Source: Gallionellaceae bacterium (GTDB lineage: Bacteria > Pseudomonadota > Gammaproteobacteria > Burkholderiales > Gallionellaceae). From it: a stretch of DNA of 11,485 bases. Numbering within the stretch: position 1 is the first letter of the stretch; each line of letters starts with the position of its first letter. The stretch is from contig JAUSKS010000102.1 in NCBI GenBank assembly GCA_030646595.1, forward strand, positions 1-11,485, written 5' to 3'. The notes beneath the pieces were generated by a model. It searched no databases. It was not told where the DNA came from and saw only the letters and a program-made list of their open reading frames with translations. The translations under genes were made by a program, and so were the position numbers. Shown one piece after another: positions 1-7,016 of the stretch.

Positions 1-1220
1 AGGCCCCCTGTATTGTTCAGTTCAGCGTCTATTGCAGTTATCAAATCAGCGGCAGCGGCACCTGCGGCTTCGGAAATTGGGCACACCAGTTTAAGCGTCT
101 CACAGATTGCTCGACATTCCCAATTCCAAAGAACGCAATGACCAAACGCACTGGCCATACAACAACTGTCACACGACCGCTCCTTGACCGTCGTGCAAAG
201 CTGGCCTTCCGCTTCCAGCCTCTGCGCTAATTTGGTCGCAATAGTGCTATGCAGGTCCATGACCTGCCTTAGCGCATCATTCAGCGCACCAAAGTGCGCT
301 GCATCAAACCGGTCCATCGCTGCATTCAGCTTGTTAACCTGCGTCTGGTTCAGATCAATGTGCTGTTGCACCTGCGGGATGACTTCGTTGTTCAAAAAAT
401 CTATCAGCGCATTCGCTTCCGATTCACTGATGGCATAACCATAATATGCTGCAACAGCCTGTAAAACGGCCTCGTCTATCTTTTGCCACAGAGAGCTATC
501 TGCAGCCGTGCGTATCTTGTTGCGATAGTTACGATATGCAGCAAGGTGCTTGCTGTACGAACCATTGGCATTTTGCGTTGCTGCCTGGTCGTCGTAGATC
601 AACACGTCGCGCACAAAGTTGGCTACTCCGTCGCCGGGCTGCACCAATGTATATGGAGCGCCAAGATTTTGGCCAGTGGCATTCACGAATGATGGATTGA
701 AGCGCGAAATAAAGCTTTCCAGCGCCACATGGCGCTGCTCGACCAGAGTTTCATCTGCTAATTCAAAAATATCACCGGCGTACTGGTTGACATAGGTATG
801 CGCAAAAACATCGGCTGACGCGTGACCCAAATAACCATAAGCAAGCGCAGTACCCAATGGATTACCTTGAGACTTGGCGAGCAAGAATGTTAGCCAATCA
901 TTCGTCTTCCAGCCCGTAGAATTGCCAGGGTGTACCAGTGTTTGCCCCACAACCACGTCCGGAAGGGCATCGGGGCCAATGTTGCCGATCAGGTATTCAT
1001 TACGATTGGACAGAATCGCATTCTTCACATCCACCGGCACTGGCAACGTCACGGATTTGTCTTTCAACTTAACCGTGATCATGCCGTCATCATCCAGATC
1101 ATTGATGACTTGCTGACCAATCCATAAATGGGTGTCGATCTTAAAAGCGTGACTAAGCGTTGGAAAGACCAACAAGCAGGTGGCCAGCACCACGTGTAGG
1201 CATGGGCATCGGTTTATCAT
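1..1220 (-). CDS. Secreted zinc-dependent phospholipase C-like protein, partial (C-terminus beyond left edge)
   Basis: The frame is open from an ATG at 1220 to the left edge, 406 codons without a stop. The start is preceded by AAGGA seven bases upstream. Residues 1-25 form a Sec signal peptide ending LSHA. The mature protein has the hallmarks of the zinc-dependent phospholipase C / S1-P1 nuclease fold: THLWIGQQV (H31), GNIGPDALPD (D84, D88) and GYLGHASADVFAH (H133, D137, H141), whose His and Asp residues are likely metal ligands. The expected role is hydrolysis of phospholipid headgroups or a related phosphoester outside the cytoplasm; the true substrate is unknown. Residues about 275-340 are helical and polar. 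Residues 342-380 hold eight cysteines, which is unusual for the family. The gene begins 23 bases after a small secreted-protein gene and is probably cotranscribed with it. Family assignment is from motifs only. Confidence 0.82.
   Translation of the reverse strand, partial: MINRCPCLHVVLATCLLVFPTLSHAFKIDTHLWIGQQVINDLDDDGMITVKLKDKSVTLPVPVDVKNAILSNRNEYLIGNIGPDALPDVVVGQTLVHPGNSTGWKTNDWLTFLLAKSQGNPLGTALAYGYLGHASADVFAHTYVNQYAGDIFELADETLVEQRHVALESFISRFNPSFVNATGQNLGAPYTLVQPGDGVANFVRDVLIYDDQAATQNANGSYSKHLAAYRNYRNKIRTAADSSLWQKIDEAVLQAVAAYYGYAISESEANALIDFLNNEVIPQVQQHIDLNQTQVNKLNAAMDRFDAAHFGALNDALRQVMDLHSTIATKLAQRLEAEGQLCTTVKERSCDSCCMASAFGHCVLWNWECRAICETLKLVCPISEAAGAAAADLITAIDAELNNTGG
81..197 (-). other. 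Cysteine-rich segment of the phospholipase C-like protein
   Basis: Eight cysteines fall within 39 residues (C342 to C380), including a C-D-S-C-C cluster, in a protein that otherwise has cysteines only in its signal peptide. In an exported protein these would be expected to form up to four disulfides, or a metal-binding knot. It follows a helical region (about residues 300-340) and is followed by an Ala-rich stretch up to the window edge. I do not recognise it as a named domain. Confidence 0.6.
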
Positions 1221-1243
1221 CGGATTGTCCTTAATACGGAATA

Positions 1244-1609
1244 TTAGTTATGTACTTGCACCATATCACATTGGTTACCATGGCTTCTAACATTCACTTT
1301 TTTACCGCTCAACATTGCGGTTAAAGCCGTGGCCATCATACCTTTACCATAGCCTTCTCCTTCAGTTACACAGTACACCTTGCCGCTTAAACAATCACCA
1401 AACTCACCCGCATTTTGCCCTGCCGGATCAAAACAGATGACTCCGTACCAACCTGAAAATTCAGCATCATCCTTATCATTTACTCTTACTGAACTTACAT
1501 AAACGTCATTAATCTGGGTGGCAGCAAGCGCAGAAGTGATTCCAAGTGAATATGTCATTATCCCGATGAACGCAATCAAAACAGTTTTACTTATAGACAA
1601 TTTTTTCAT
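1244..1609 (-). CDS. Small secreted protein, 121 aa (paralogue A)
   Basis: The ATG at 1609 has a good ribosome binding site (AAGGGG, five bases upstream). Residues 1-30 are a Sec signal peptide with a Lys-rich start, a hydrophobic core and an ALA cleavage motif. The mature part is about 91 residues with four cysteines (in ICFDP, DCLSG, VYCVT and NQCDM), consistent with two disulfides in the periplasm or outside the cell. Near the C-terminus is the motif MMATALTAMLSGKKVNV followed by a cysteine, which is shared in pattern with the two small secreted proteins upstream. The gene lies 23 bases before the phospholipase C-like gene, so the two are probably one transcript. Function is unknown. The motif pattern resembles a broad class of small exported beta-rich proteins, and a toxin B-subunit-like (OB) fold is conceivable but not shown. 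Confidence 0.82.
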   Translation of the reverse strand: MKKLSISKTVLIAFIGIMTYSLGITSALAATQINDVYVSSVRVNDKDDAEFSGWYGVICFDPAGQNAGEFGDCLSGKVYCVTEGEGYGKGMMATALTAMLSGKKVNVRSHGNQCDMVQVHN

Positions 1610-1747
1610 CTTTACCCCTTATTTCTAAATAAGGTTCATAGAAGCAACTCCACTAGCTAGCCAGATTTTGACAGGCTTTCCATTTCTTTTAGTGGAAGCC
1701 GTAGCTAATGCCTATGCTGCTTTGAGTAGTCTAGGCAAGCTGCTTGA

Positions 1748-1777
1748 AGTAAAACTCACCCGCTATGTAGTTGTCAA
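1748..1777 (-). promoter_or_regulatory. Possible sigma70 promoter for the small protein / phospholipase-like pair
   Basis: On the minus strand an exact TTGACA (1777-1772) is followed after 18 bases by TTTACT (1753-1748), a four-of-six match to TATAAT. This would give a leader of about 130 bases before the ATG at 1609. The -35 box is perfect but the -10 is weak, and it overlaps the suspected gene remnant, so this is tentative. Confidence 0.33.
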
Positions 1778-1838
1778 GCAAAAGCAAACGGTAGCGCATA
1801 TCAAATATGGATAAGGCATCGGTTTATTACTCCTCAAT
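1763..1838 (-). pseudogene. Possible remnant of a second phospholipase-like gene start
   Basis: ATAAACCGATGCC occurs exactly at 1827-1815 and at 1217-1205, where it encodes the first residues of the phospholipase-like protein. Just upstream each copy has an A/G-rich ribosome-binding-site-like stretch: ATTAAGGA in the intact gene and ATTGAGGA here. After the match the reading frame here closes within a few codons; another frame gives an 18-residue hydrophobic peptide (ATG at 1819, stop at 1763) with no convincing function. Both copies lie downstream of a small secreted-protein gene, which fits a duplicated and decayed gene pair. The match is short and could be chance. Confidence 0.25.
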
Positions 1839-1931
1839 TCAGATGGTGGATCGTTCAATAAGTGGCAAAAACTGGGGGCATGATTCAAATAGCAATCGAA
1901 TTTTCCCCATTGATTTTGCTTAGGCCAAGCA

Positions 1932-2315
1932 CTATTTGGTCTCAATACTTACAACGCTGCAAGGAGTAATTGCCTGTCCCGGGCAGTGGCTCGTTTCGGA
2001 AGCGTTTTCATAGTAGTAAAGCCCTATTTTACTCGCTGTCGCCTTGCTCAATAAGGCAGTTGCTATCAACTGCTTGTTGTTGTTCCGTATGCCGACAAGA
2101 CCATTTGTACATGCGGAAGACAAGGTGCCCGTGATCCGAATGCAAGTGGTTCCTGAGTTGGCGGAATCGGCACCGCCATCGACAACGACCGACGAAATGG
2201 TCGTGTCGTCAACGCTTAGTAGTTCTGCAGCCATGGAAAAACCAGACGATAGCAGACAGGCAATGACAACTACAGATTGCAAGAGAGGCTGTACAGCTTT
2301 GCTTGGACGATTCAT
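1932..2315 (-). CDS. Small secreted protein, 127 aa (paralogue B)
   Basis: The ATG at 2315 is preceded by GGGGGA about eight bases upstream, a strong ribosome binding site. Residues 1-30 are a signal peptide with a probable signal peptidase I site near SMAA. VIAC at residues 17-20 also fits a loose lipobox, so lipid attachment cannot be excluded. The mature part has four cysteines (TTCIR, SSACT, SHCPG, TPCSV), consistent with two disulfides. The segment QLIATALLSKATASKIGLYYY followed by a cysteine matches in pattern the C-terminal motif of the small secreted proteins on either side. This is the most divergent of the three: the SGK element reads ASK. The C...G..SSAC...YYY layout faintly recalls subtilase-cytotoxin B-type subunits, but this is pattern reading, not established homology. 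Function unknown. Confidence 0.78.
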   Translation of the reverse strand: MNRPSKAVQPLLQSVVVIACLLSSGFSMAAELLSVDDTTISSVVVDGGADSANSGTTCIRITGTLSSACTNGLVGIRNNNKQLIATALLSKATASKIGLYYYENASETSHCPGQAITPCSVVSIETK

Positions 2316-2531
2316 ATAATATTCCCCCGACTGATGTTTGAATAATAATAGACTAAACCGCCATTAAGCGGTACAGACAAGTATATCGAGAAATACGGTG
2401 GTGTCTCGAATTTTGTGTAAACGGAATTCATCAATGCTGCGGTATCCTGGTTTTCTGTTTCTGTGCATTAACCGGTATGCAGAAGTCGAGCAAGCAGCAC
2501 CTTTGCCAGTTTGTGCTGAACGGGGTTAAAG
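2316..2531 (-). other. Intergenic region between small secreted-protein genes
   Basis: There is no gene here. In transcription order it holds CAGCAC/GTGCTG (2518-2495, 12-base loop) shortly after the upstream stop but without a T-run; TCGAGA/TCTCGA (2409-2386, 12-base loop) next to a TATACT hexamer (2385-2380); and ACCGC/GCGGT (2372-2357, six-base loop). The last two could mark an operator/promoter region for the 1932-2315 gene. No good -35 box pairs with TATACT, so none is annotated as certain. Confidence 0.4.
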
Positions 2532-2855
2532 TTAGAAGAGGTGCAAAAACTGACCATTGCATGTGGTATCTCCATTATTGATATAGAATCGCACCTGTTT
2601 ACCAGAGACTAGAGCGGTCAATAAGGTTGCATACACACCTTTGTTGTTTTGTTGGTCTGCATTTTGCCACGACAGCCATGTGCCAGCCGGGCATGTCACA
2701 TTCCCTGCATCCATTTGAAAATTCACGCGCCCAGGAAGATATGTCGGCTCTACTATAGTAACTTTGCCAACGAATTCTTCCAACGAAAATGACGCACTGC
2801 TGGCAATGGCGAGAAATACACCAAACACGATTTGTTTAACAACCTTAAGTTTCAC
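2532..2855 (-). CDS. Small secreted protein, 107 aa (paralogue C)
   Basis: I place the start at GTG 2855 because AAAGGAG lies five bases upstream. A TTG at 2870 would put that ribosome binding site inside the gene. The protein begins MKLKVVKQ, followed by a hydrophobic stretch and a cleavage site around residues 21-24, a typical Sec signal peptide. The mature part is about 84 residues with two cysteines (VTCPAG and TTCNG), probably one disulfide. The C-terminal segment VYATLLTALVSGKQVRFYI followed by cysteine is the clearest version of the motif shared by the three small secreted proteins here. The gene starts about 70 bases after the large membrane-protein gene with no strong terminator between, so read-through from the polysaccharide cluster is possible. 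Function unknown. Confidence 0.8.
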   Translation of the reverse strand: MKLKVVKQIVFGVFLAIASSASFSLEEFVGKVTIVEPTYLPGRVNFQMDAGNVTCPAGTWLSWQNADQQNNKGVYATLLTALVSGKQVRFYINNGDTTCNGQFLHLF

Positions 2856-2924
2856 TTCTACTCCTTTCAAGTTTGCGCGATTGCGCTTTGTATAACTACA
2901 AAATGGCCAAGCATTCTAAACGAA

Positions 2925-5351
2925 TTAATTGCTCGGTTTCTGCATAATCAATTTTCGGATAAGGAACTGATCATACTCTGCACTTTGCTTGGGATTTACT
3001 TCGATAAACAAAGTACCTTCATCACTAGGCAGGTTGACATCCAGCGACTGCTCACCACGATCACGAGGCGTTTCAATTGGATTTAAGTCTCTCCTGAATA
3101 TCAACATATCTTTTCCCATCGTCGTCACAAACCGTACCGCTAATTCTACACCATCCGTTGCCCCTCCTTGCTCATACGACGTGGGATGCATTCCATAGAA
3201 AGCTGTAAGCTTTTGGATGCCACCCGGTTTATGTAGCGTTATTCGGCTGGGCGCATGAAACTGATAATACATCTCTCCGAACGCAGCCCTACTTTCTACC
3301 GGGTTGGCAACCATAACATCCGTTAACTCAGCATCAAAATCATACATCTGGGCGTTAAGTCTATAAAACATTCCTAAGTCAACATCATTGCCCATGGCAA
3401 ACCCGTGGATATCTTCAAATGTCACAGTAGCCCGCTGGCCGCATAATGCTACCTGCTTATCACAAGCAACCCTAAACCTGACTACTTTACTTAGAGTAGA
3501 ATTGGGATCGTTAATATGTTGAAACCGGACACTCAATGCATCACGATTGTCCACAATGAACGGATTGATCAAGAACCCTGTAGCAGCCATCTGTGGAATA
3601 AACTTGTACGTTTTTGTAGTGCCATTTTTCAGCAATACCTCGATTGAGTATTGTGACGGTTTATAGGCAAACGCTACAACATGCGCCAGAAAATTTTCCT
3701 TAACACGCACCTTAACCCAAACTGGGTCAAGTAAATTTTGCGGTACATCTACCCAATCACCAACCCTGTAACTGTGCTCAGATATAGCACTTCTAGAAAT
3801 TAGCTCCTTGCCTAAAATTCGATGCAGAATGATATTTCCTGCTTCAAGGCCCACCACCTCATATCGATGCAGGATTTCTAACTGCGCGAGAGCATCATCT
3901 TGCGCTACAAGCCTGCTATCAATTGTTTTAAGGTCAAACAACAAGTAAGCCGGAGCTCGACTATCGTCCCTGAAAAACATTGCGTCAGCTTTCATGATTC
4001 TGTCGTTCCATGATGCGAATGAAATCGTAGATGGACTCGTTATATAATTGAGTTCATTGTATAACATGGCTGCCGGAAACATCCCAAAATAACCAATGAG
4101 CTGCATTCCTGCTAATGCTCTCGTTTTTGGAAGTTGCATTATTGCAATGTTCTTTTTTAAGTCGGGGTCTAGTCTTCCAAAAAGCTCAGGGATATTGACG
4201 ATTCCCAACAAATTACCCTCAATCTTGTAGTATTTTGACCAGAACATTGCTATAGGACTAATAGGATACACAGCGTTGATGCCAACTAATGAAATAATAA
4301 TTATCACCCCAGCAAGTGGTGTTGATAACATTAAAGGCATATTGAATGTGCTGCCATCCGCGCCGTTACTAAACGGCTCCCTCCTGAACAATATCCAAAC
4401 GTGGCTGACCAATACATACCAGAAAAAAATGGCGACATGTCCATCAGCTCTGACAAAGCCGTGTTTCCATACCACAAACAAGATGAAAAACTCCACCACT
4501 GATAAGAGCAGTTGTTGATTCACCTGCGGGGCATCAAGACGTATCTTGCGGATGCTGTTTAACACTCTCCAAAAAATGAGCACTGCGCTGCTCAACAATG
4601 CAATGAAACCTGCTGCTTTCACGCCTCCTGATTCAAAAATTGTCATTGCTTCGTTGTAGCCACTTGAGAACGATACCATTGCATATGCAAATGCTGGAAA
4701 ATTGGCAGGAGATTGTCCGGCAATTACCCAAATCGTTAAGAGAAAAATAACAAATCCCACCGCCGTTGTACCAGCAAAGATAAAACGGCGAGAGAAAATA
4801 CAGCCAACAATAGATGCCATGACAATAAACAGCGCGATAAAAAAACAGGTACCCTTTGCCAGAGCCAGTAATGCCAAGAGTAATGTCGCCAGCAAAACAA
4901 TCCAAAGCCTGGTGGCAAACATCAACTGGTGCGATACCAGCAGAAGCAGCAAGTAGAACATCACATCATTAATAACAAAGAACCCTGCTAAAATGAGGAA
5001 AGTTATCCGGATGATAACTGGCAACATCTTTGAACAGCTCCAGAGAAGAAAAACGAAACTGCCAGTCAAAAACATATTGATCCATAGTTTCAGATCGTCA
5101 AGAAAACCCGTATATATGCCTGGATAACTTAGGAACCCAAGTGGACCTACGTTTTGGATAATATCTTTTCCGTACACGAAGCCATGTAACGTCCAATACT
5201 CATAGGCAGCCTGACTCCCCGCATCATGTCCATTGGAAGTGACAATCACTGGTAATTGAAAGATAGCAAGAAAGAGTAGCCCGATAATTAGGGCATCACC
5301 GATACGGCTAGCAGTTATTTTTATATTCGATAGAGGCATATACCTTTTCAT
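2925..5351 (-). CDS. Large polytopic membrane protein with beta-rich C-terminal half; possible GT-C-type glycosyltransferase
   Basis: This 808-residue protein has about ten to eleven hydrophobic segments between residues 20 and 362, then a large soluble part. The first external loop carries conserved-looking motifs, HDAG (42-45) and Y60-GKD...GPLGF (to 73), and WKHGFVRADGH lies at 295-305 at a membrane edge. Acidic residues in the first loop are typical of GT-C lipid-linked sugar transferases, which makes that role plausible but unproven. Residues about 525-808 are beta-rich; the end (ATDGVEL near 731, PRDRG near 762) resembles NPCBM-like carbohydrate-binding modules. It follows a methyltransferase gene by 117 bases and fits as a modifier or transferase acting on the exported glycan. 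The start is uncertain: GTG at 5399 (824 aa) or ATG at 5339 are alternatives, and none has a strong ribosome binding site. Confidence 0.8.
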   Translation of the reverse strand: MKRYMPLSNIKITASRIGDALIIGLLFLAIFQLPVIVTSNGHDAGSQAAYEYWTLHGFVYGKDIIQNVGPLGFLSYPGIYTGFLDDLKLWINMFLTGSFVFLLWSCSKMLPVIIRITFLILAGFFVINDVMFYLLLLLVSHQLMFATRLWIVLLATLLLALLALAKGTCFFIALFIVMASIVGCIFSRRFIFAGTTAVGFVIFLLTIWVIAGQSPANFPAFAYAMVSFSSGYNEAMTIFESGGVKAAGFIALLSSAVLIFWRVLNSIRKIRLDAPQVNQQLLLSVVEFFILFVVWKHGFVRADGHVAIFFWYVLVSHVWILFRREPFSNGADGSTFNMPLMLSTPLAGVIIIISLVGINAVYPISPIAMFWSKYYKIEGNLLGIVNIPELFGRLDPDLKKNIAIMQLPKTRALAGMQLIGYFGMFPAAMLYNELNYITSPSTISFASWNDRIMKADAMFFRDDSRAPAYLLFDLKTIDSRLVAQDDALAQLEILHRYEVVGLEAGNIILHRILGKELISRSAISEHSYRVGDWVDVPQNLLDPVWVKVRVKENFLAHVVAFAYKPSQYSIEVLLKNGTTKTYKFIPQMAATGFLINPFIVDNRDALSVRFQHINDPNSTLSKVVRFRVACDKQVALCGQRATVTFEDIHGFAMGNDVDLGMFYRLNAQMYDFDAELTDVMVANPVESRAAFGEMYYQFHAPSRITLHKPGGIQKLTAFYGMHPTSYEQGGATDGVELAVRFVTTMGKDMLIFRRDLNPIETPRDRGEQSLDVNLPSDEGTLFIEVNPKQSAEYDQFLIRKLIMQKPSN

Positions 5352-5355
5352 AGGC

Positions 5356-5410
5356 GGCTGGTTCAATATCGAATGCACACAGTATTCCCGCTTCAACACC
5401 TTAACCAGCC
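5356..5410 (-). repeat. Inverted repeat upstream of the membrane-protein start
   Basis: A perfect 8-base inverted repeat, GGCTGGTT (5410-5403) and AACCAGCC (5363-5356), is separated by 39 bases. The second arm ends four bases before the ATG at 5351. If it folds in mRNA it would sit over the initiation region, but an 8-base repeat with a long loop is expected by chance a few times in a window this size. Confidence 0.3.
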
Positions 5411-5468
5411 CAAATTGTACAGTTGGTTATTGGGGAAGCTCTTGTTTACAGCGTGGCTGTGGTATTCT

Positions 5469-6452
5469 TTACAGAATGCTGCTAGCACAATCTGCTATTT
5501 CTTGAACCATTGATTGCGCCAATTTAATGCGGTCGCCCTTAAGTAACTTTTCTTGACGCTTACCTAACGCGATAAAAAACTCGCAGCCTTCAGTATCAAA
5601 ACCTCCCACTTCGACCATTCCAGTTAGGTTAAGCCTCTGCAGATCATGAAGTATCAATCGAAAGCTTGAGGGAGTAAATCGCCAACCATGTATATCTATA
5701 TATTCATCACTTTCTTGCGCCTGCTTCCAGGCTGCCTGTGCATTGTCTAGTGTATGAATAAAAGACATTTCCCCATGCAATTGTGATGCCCATGCCGGCA
5801 TGCCTCCCATTTTTGCAGCATTTGAAAAATGGTCAAAAACAGTACCAGGAGTATGCCTAGTCCTGTGTTCCATGTAAGCCTGCAATGCATCTCCTGTGCT
5901 GCTAGGCCAACGAAAATAATCAAAACAATAGCGTTTATCTGGTATAACCAGAGACAAAACGCCATCTGGTTTAAGTAATATTTCACATTGCTGCAGATAT
6001 GAAATCACGTCGGGTACGTGTTCAATAACATGGCTAGCAATAATCCAGTCGTAGCAACTAGTTTTACCTAATAATTCCTGAAGAGGCTCGCCGTGCCAAA
6101 CAAAATCAACCTCCTCAATACTGTCCAAATTAATATCGTGTCCTTGATATTTGTTTCGTAATTCCGTTGCACTAGCATGATCAAGGATATGTACATTAAA
6201 TCCTTTTTTTTTGGGCGCAATCGGATTGTGACTAGGCCCAATTTCCAAACCAAGCCCTGTTTTGTCAAGAAGCTGGAATACCTTCTCCTCGCGCGAAACT
6301 CTACCAAACAATCGCTTTAGCATGCGCCCCTCTTTTTTTCCATATTTTTCGTAGTGCTCGCGTCCACTACCGAAGCTACCTGATTTGACTGCCACAGAGA
6401 CATCAGGATTTGCTGCTAGATATTCAGTCTCGTTAAATTCTGCCCCACTCAT
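5469..6452 (-). CDS. SAM-dependent methyltransferase with N-terminal NPDV module
   Basis: The 327-residue protein starts at ATG 6452, with only a weak ribosome binding site. Residues 5-43 match a short module (YLAANPDV ... HYEKYGKKEGR) that also opens the GT2 glycosyltransferase of this cluster. The class I methyltransferase fold follows: motif I GLGLEIGPSHNP at about 67-78, then DWIIASHVIEHVPD at about 135-148 (the usual post-motif II/III of the Methyltransf_11/23 type), then LLKPDGVLSLVIPDKRY. Its likely job is methylation of a sugar, or of another part of the surface glycan, on the cytoplasmic side. The acceptor cannot be read from sequence. It sits 66 bases downstream of the lipoprotein gene and upstream of the membrane-protein gene, all in one direction. 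Confidence 0.88.
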   Translation of the reverse strand: MSGAEFNETEYLAANPDVSVAVKSGSFGSGREHYEKYGKKEGRMLKRLFGRVSREEKVFQLLDKTGLGLEIGPSHNPIAPKKKGFNVHILDHASATELRNKYQGHDINLDSIEEVDFVWHGEPLQELLGKTSCYDWIIASHVIEHVPDVISYLQQCEILLKPDGVLSLVIPDKRYCFDYFRWPSSTGDALQAYMEHRTRHTPGTVFDHFSNAAKMGGMPAWASQLHGEMSFIHTLDNAQAAWKQAQESDEYIDIHGWRFTPSSFRLILHDLQRLNLTGMVEVGGFDTEGCEFFIALGKRQEKLLKGDRIKLAQSMVQEIADCASSIL

Positions 6453-6518
6453 AATTATCTCAAGGCAATTGTTATTATCTTTTGCTTATGGTCAGGCTTG
6501 CGTGATCGCATAATCAAA

Positions 6519-6968
6519 TTAGTCAATTCTGACACTCTTGGCTGACTTGCAAAAGAGAACTCGATCAGGAAAGTTTTGCAGAATCTGAATTTCATAGATG
6601 CCCGATGCGAGAGATTCAAGCTGAGCAGAGAAACCAAAACCAACACTGGCAAGTTTAGGCGCATCTAAAGCCTTACTCACATCTGGACGTGCCACAGTTA
6701 GCTTTCCTTCAACAAACTTAGACACTGCACCAGTAGATGACACTAGGTTGATGGTGATGGTATCTGGCGCTTGCTTTGATAAACTATCTGCCGCCCAACC
6801 TGCCAACTTGAGATTGCTATTTACCTTAATTGGCACTATAAGATCGCCGGAATCATTAACTGCATCAACACTGCAACTTGTTACACTAAGCATTTTCTTG
6901 TCACTGTCACTGCACCCAGCAAGCGTTATCAGAGTAATCAAAAATATTACTTTTTTAGCATTAAACAT
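6519..6968 (-). CDS. Small lipoprotein with a beta-sandwich-like domain
   Basis: I start this at ATG 6968 (149 aa), which has AAAGGA about eight bases upstream. An in-frame ATG at 7028 would add 20 charged residues before the signal peptide and would swallow a TATAAT promoter box. The N-terminus is a lipoprotein signal: a Lys pair, hydrophobic residues 8-15, lipobox LAGC (16-19), then Ser-Asp-Ser. Ser at +2 favours the outer membrane by the Lol rule. The mature part has GWAAD, ARPDV and a GFGFSAQL-like element, a pattern I associate with small Ig-like beta-sandwich modules found near glycosyltransferase genes. Two cysteines besides the lipidated one (TSCSV, LFCKS) could form a disulfide. Function unknown; its place inside a polysaccharide cluster suggests a role at the envelope. 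Confidence 0.82.
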   Translation of the reverse strand: MFNAKKVIFLITLITLAGCSDSDKKMLSVTSCSVDAVNDSGDLIVPIKVNSNLKLAGWAADSLSKQAPDTITINLVSSTGAVSKFVEGKLTVARPDVSKALDAPKLASVGFGFSAQLESLASGIYEIQILQNFPDRVLFCKSAKSVRID

Positions 6969-7016
6969 TACATTTTCCTTTCGCAGTAATTGATATAGGT
7001 TATTATGTCGAAGGTG

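Larger units (their letters stand above)
1610..1931 (-). other. Intergenic region, 322 bases, with a possible gene remnant and promoter
   Basis: No intact gene is supported here. It holds a stretch at 1815-1838 that resembles the start of the phospholipase-like gene, a possible promoter (1748-1777), and a bulged inverted repeat GGCTTTCCA / TGGAAGCC at 1674-1700 with a ten-base loop. The inverted repeat lies in the presumed leader of the small gene and lacks a T-run on the transcribed strand, so it is not a convincing terminator. Confidence 0.5.

Noticed and set aside
184..1127. Several plus-strand open frames of 65-84 codons
   Set aside because: They are antisense to the phospholipase C-like gene, whose minus-strand frame is open throughout with signal peptide, start signal and family motifs.
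2044..2319. A 91-codon plus-strand frame
   Set aside because: It is antisense to the 1932-2315 secreted-protein gene, which has a signal peptide and a strong ribosome binding site.
2856..2870. TTG start at 2870 for the small secreted protein
   Set aside because: The AAAGGAG ribosome binding site would be inside the coding region. GTG 2855 follows it at five bases and gives a normal Lys-rich signal peptide.
2871..2890. GC-rich hairpin GCGC-AATC-GCGC after the membrane-protein gene
   Set aside because: The four-base stem has no T-run on the transcribed strand and is too weak to be called a terminator.
4633..4918. Alternative minus-strand frames of 60-90 codons rich in Trp, Phe and Leu
   Set aside because: They are shifted frames within the membrane-spanning part of the large membrane-protein gene; their hydrophobic look comes from T-rich codons.
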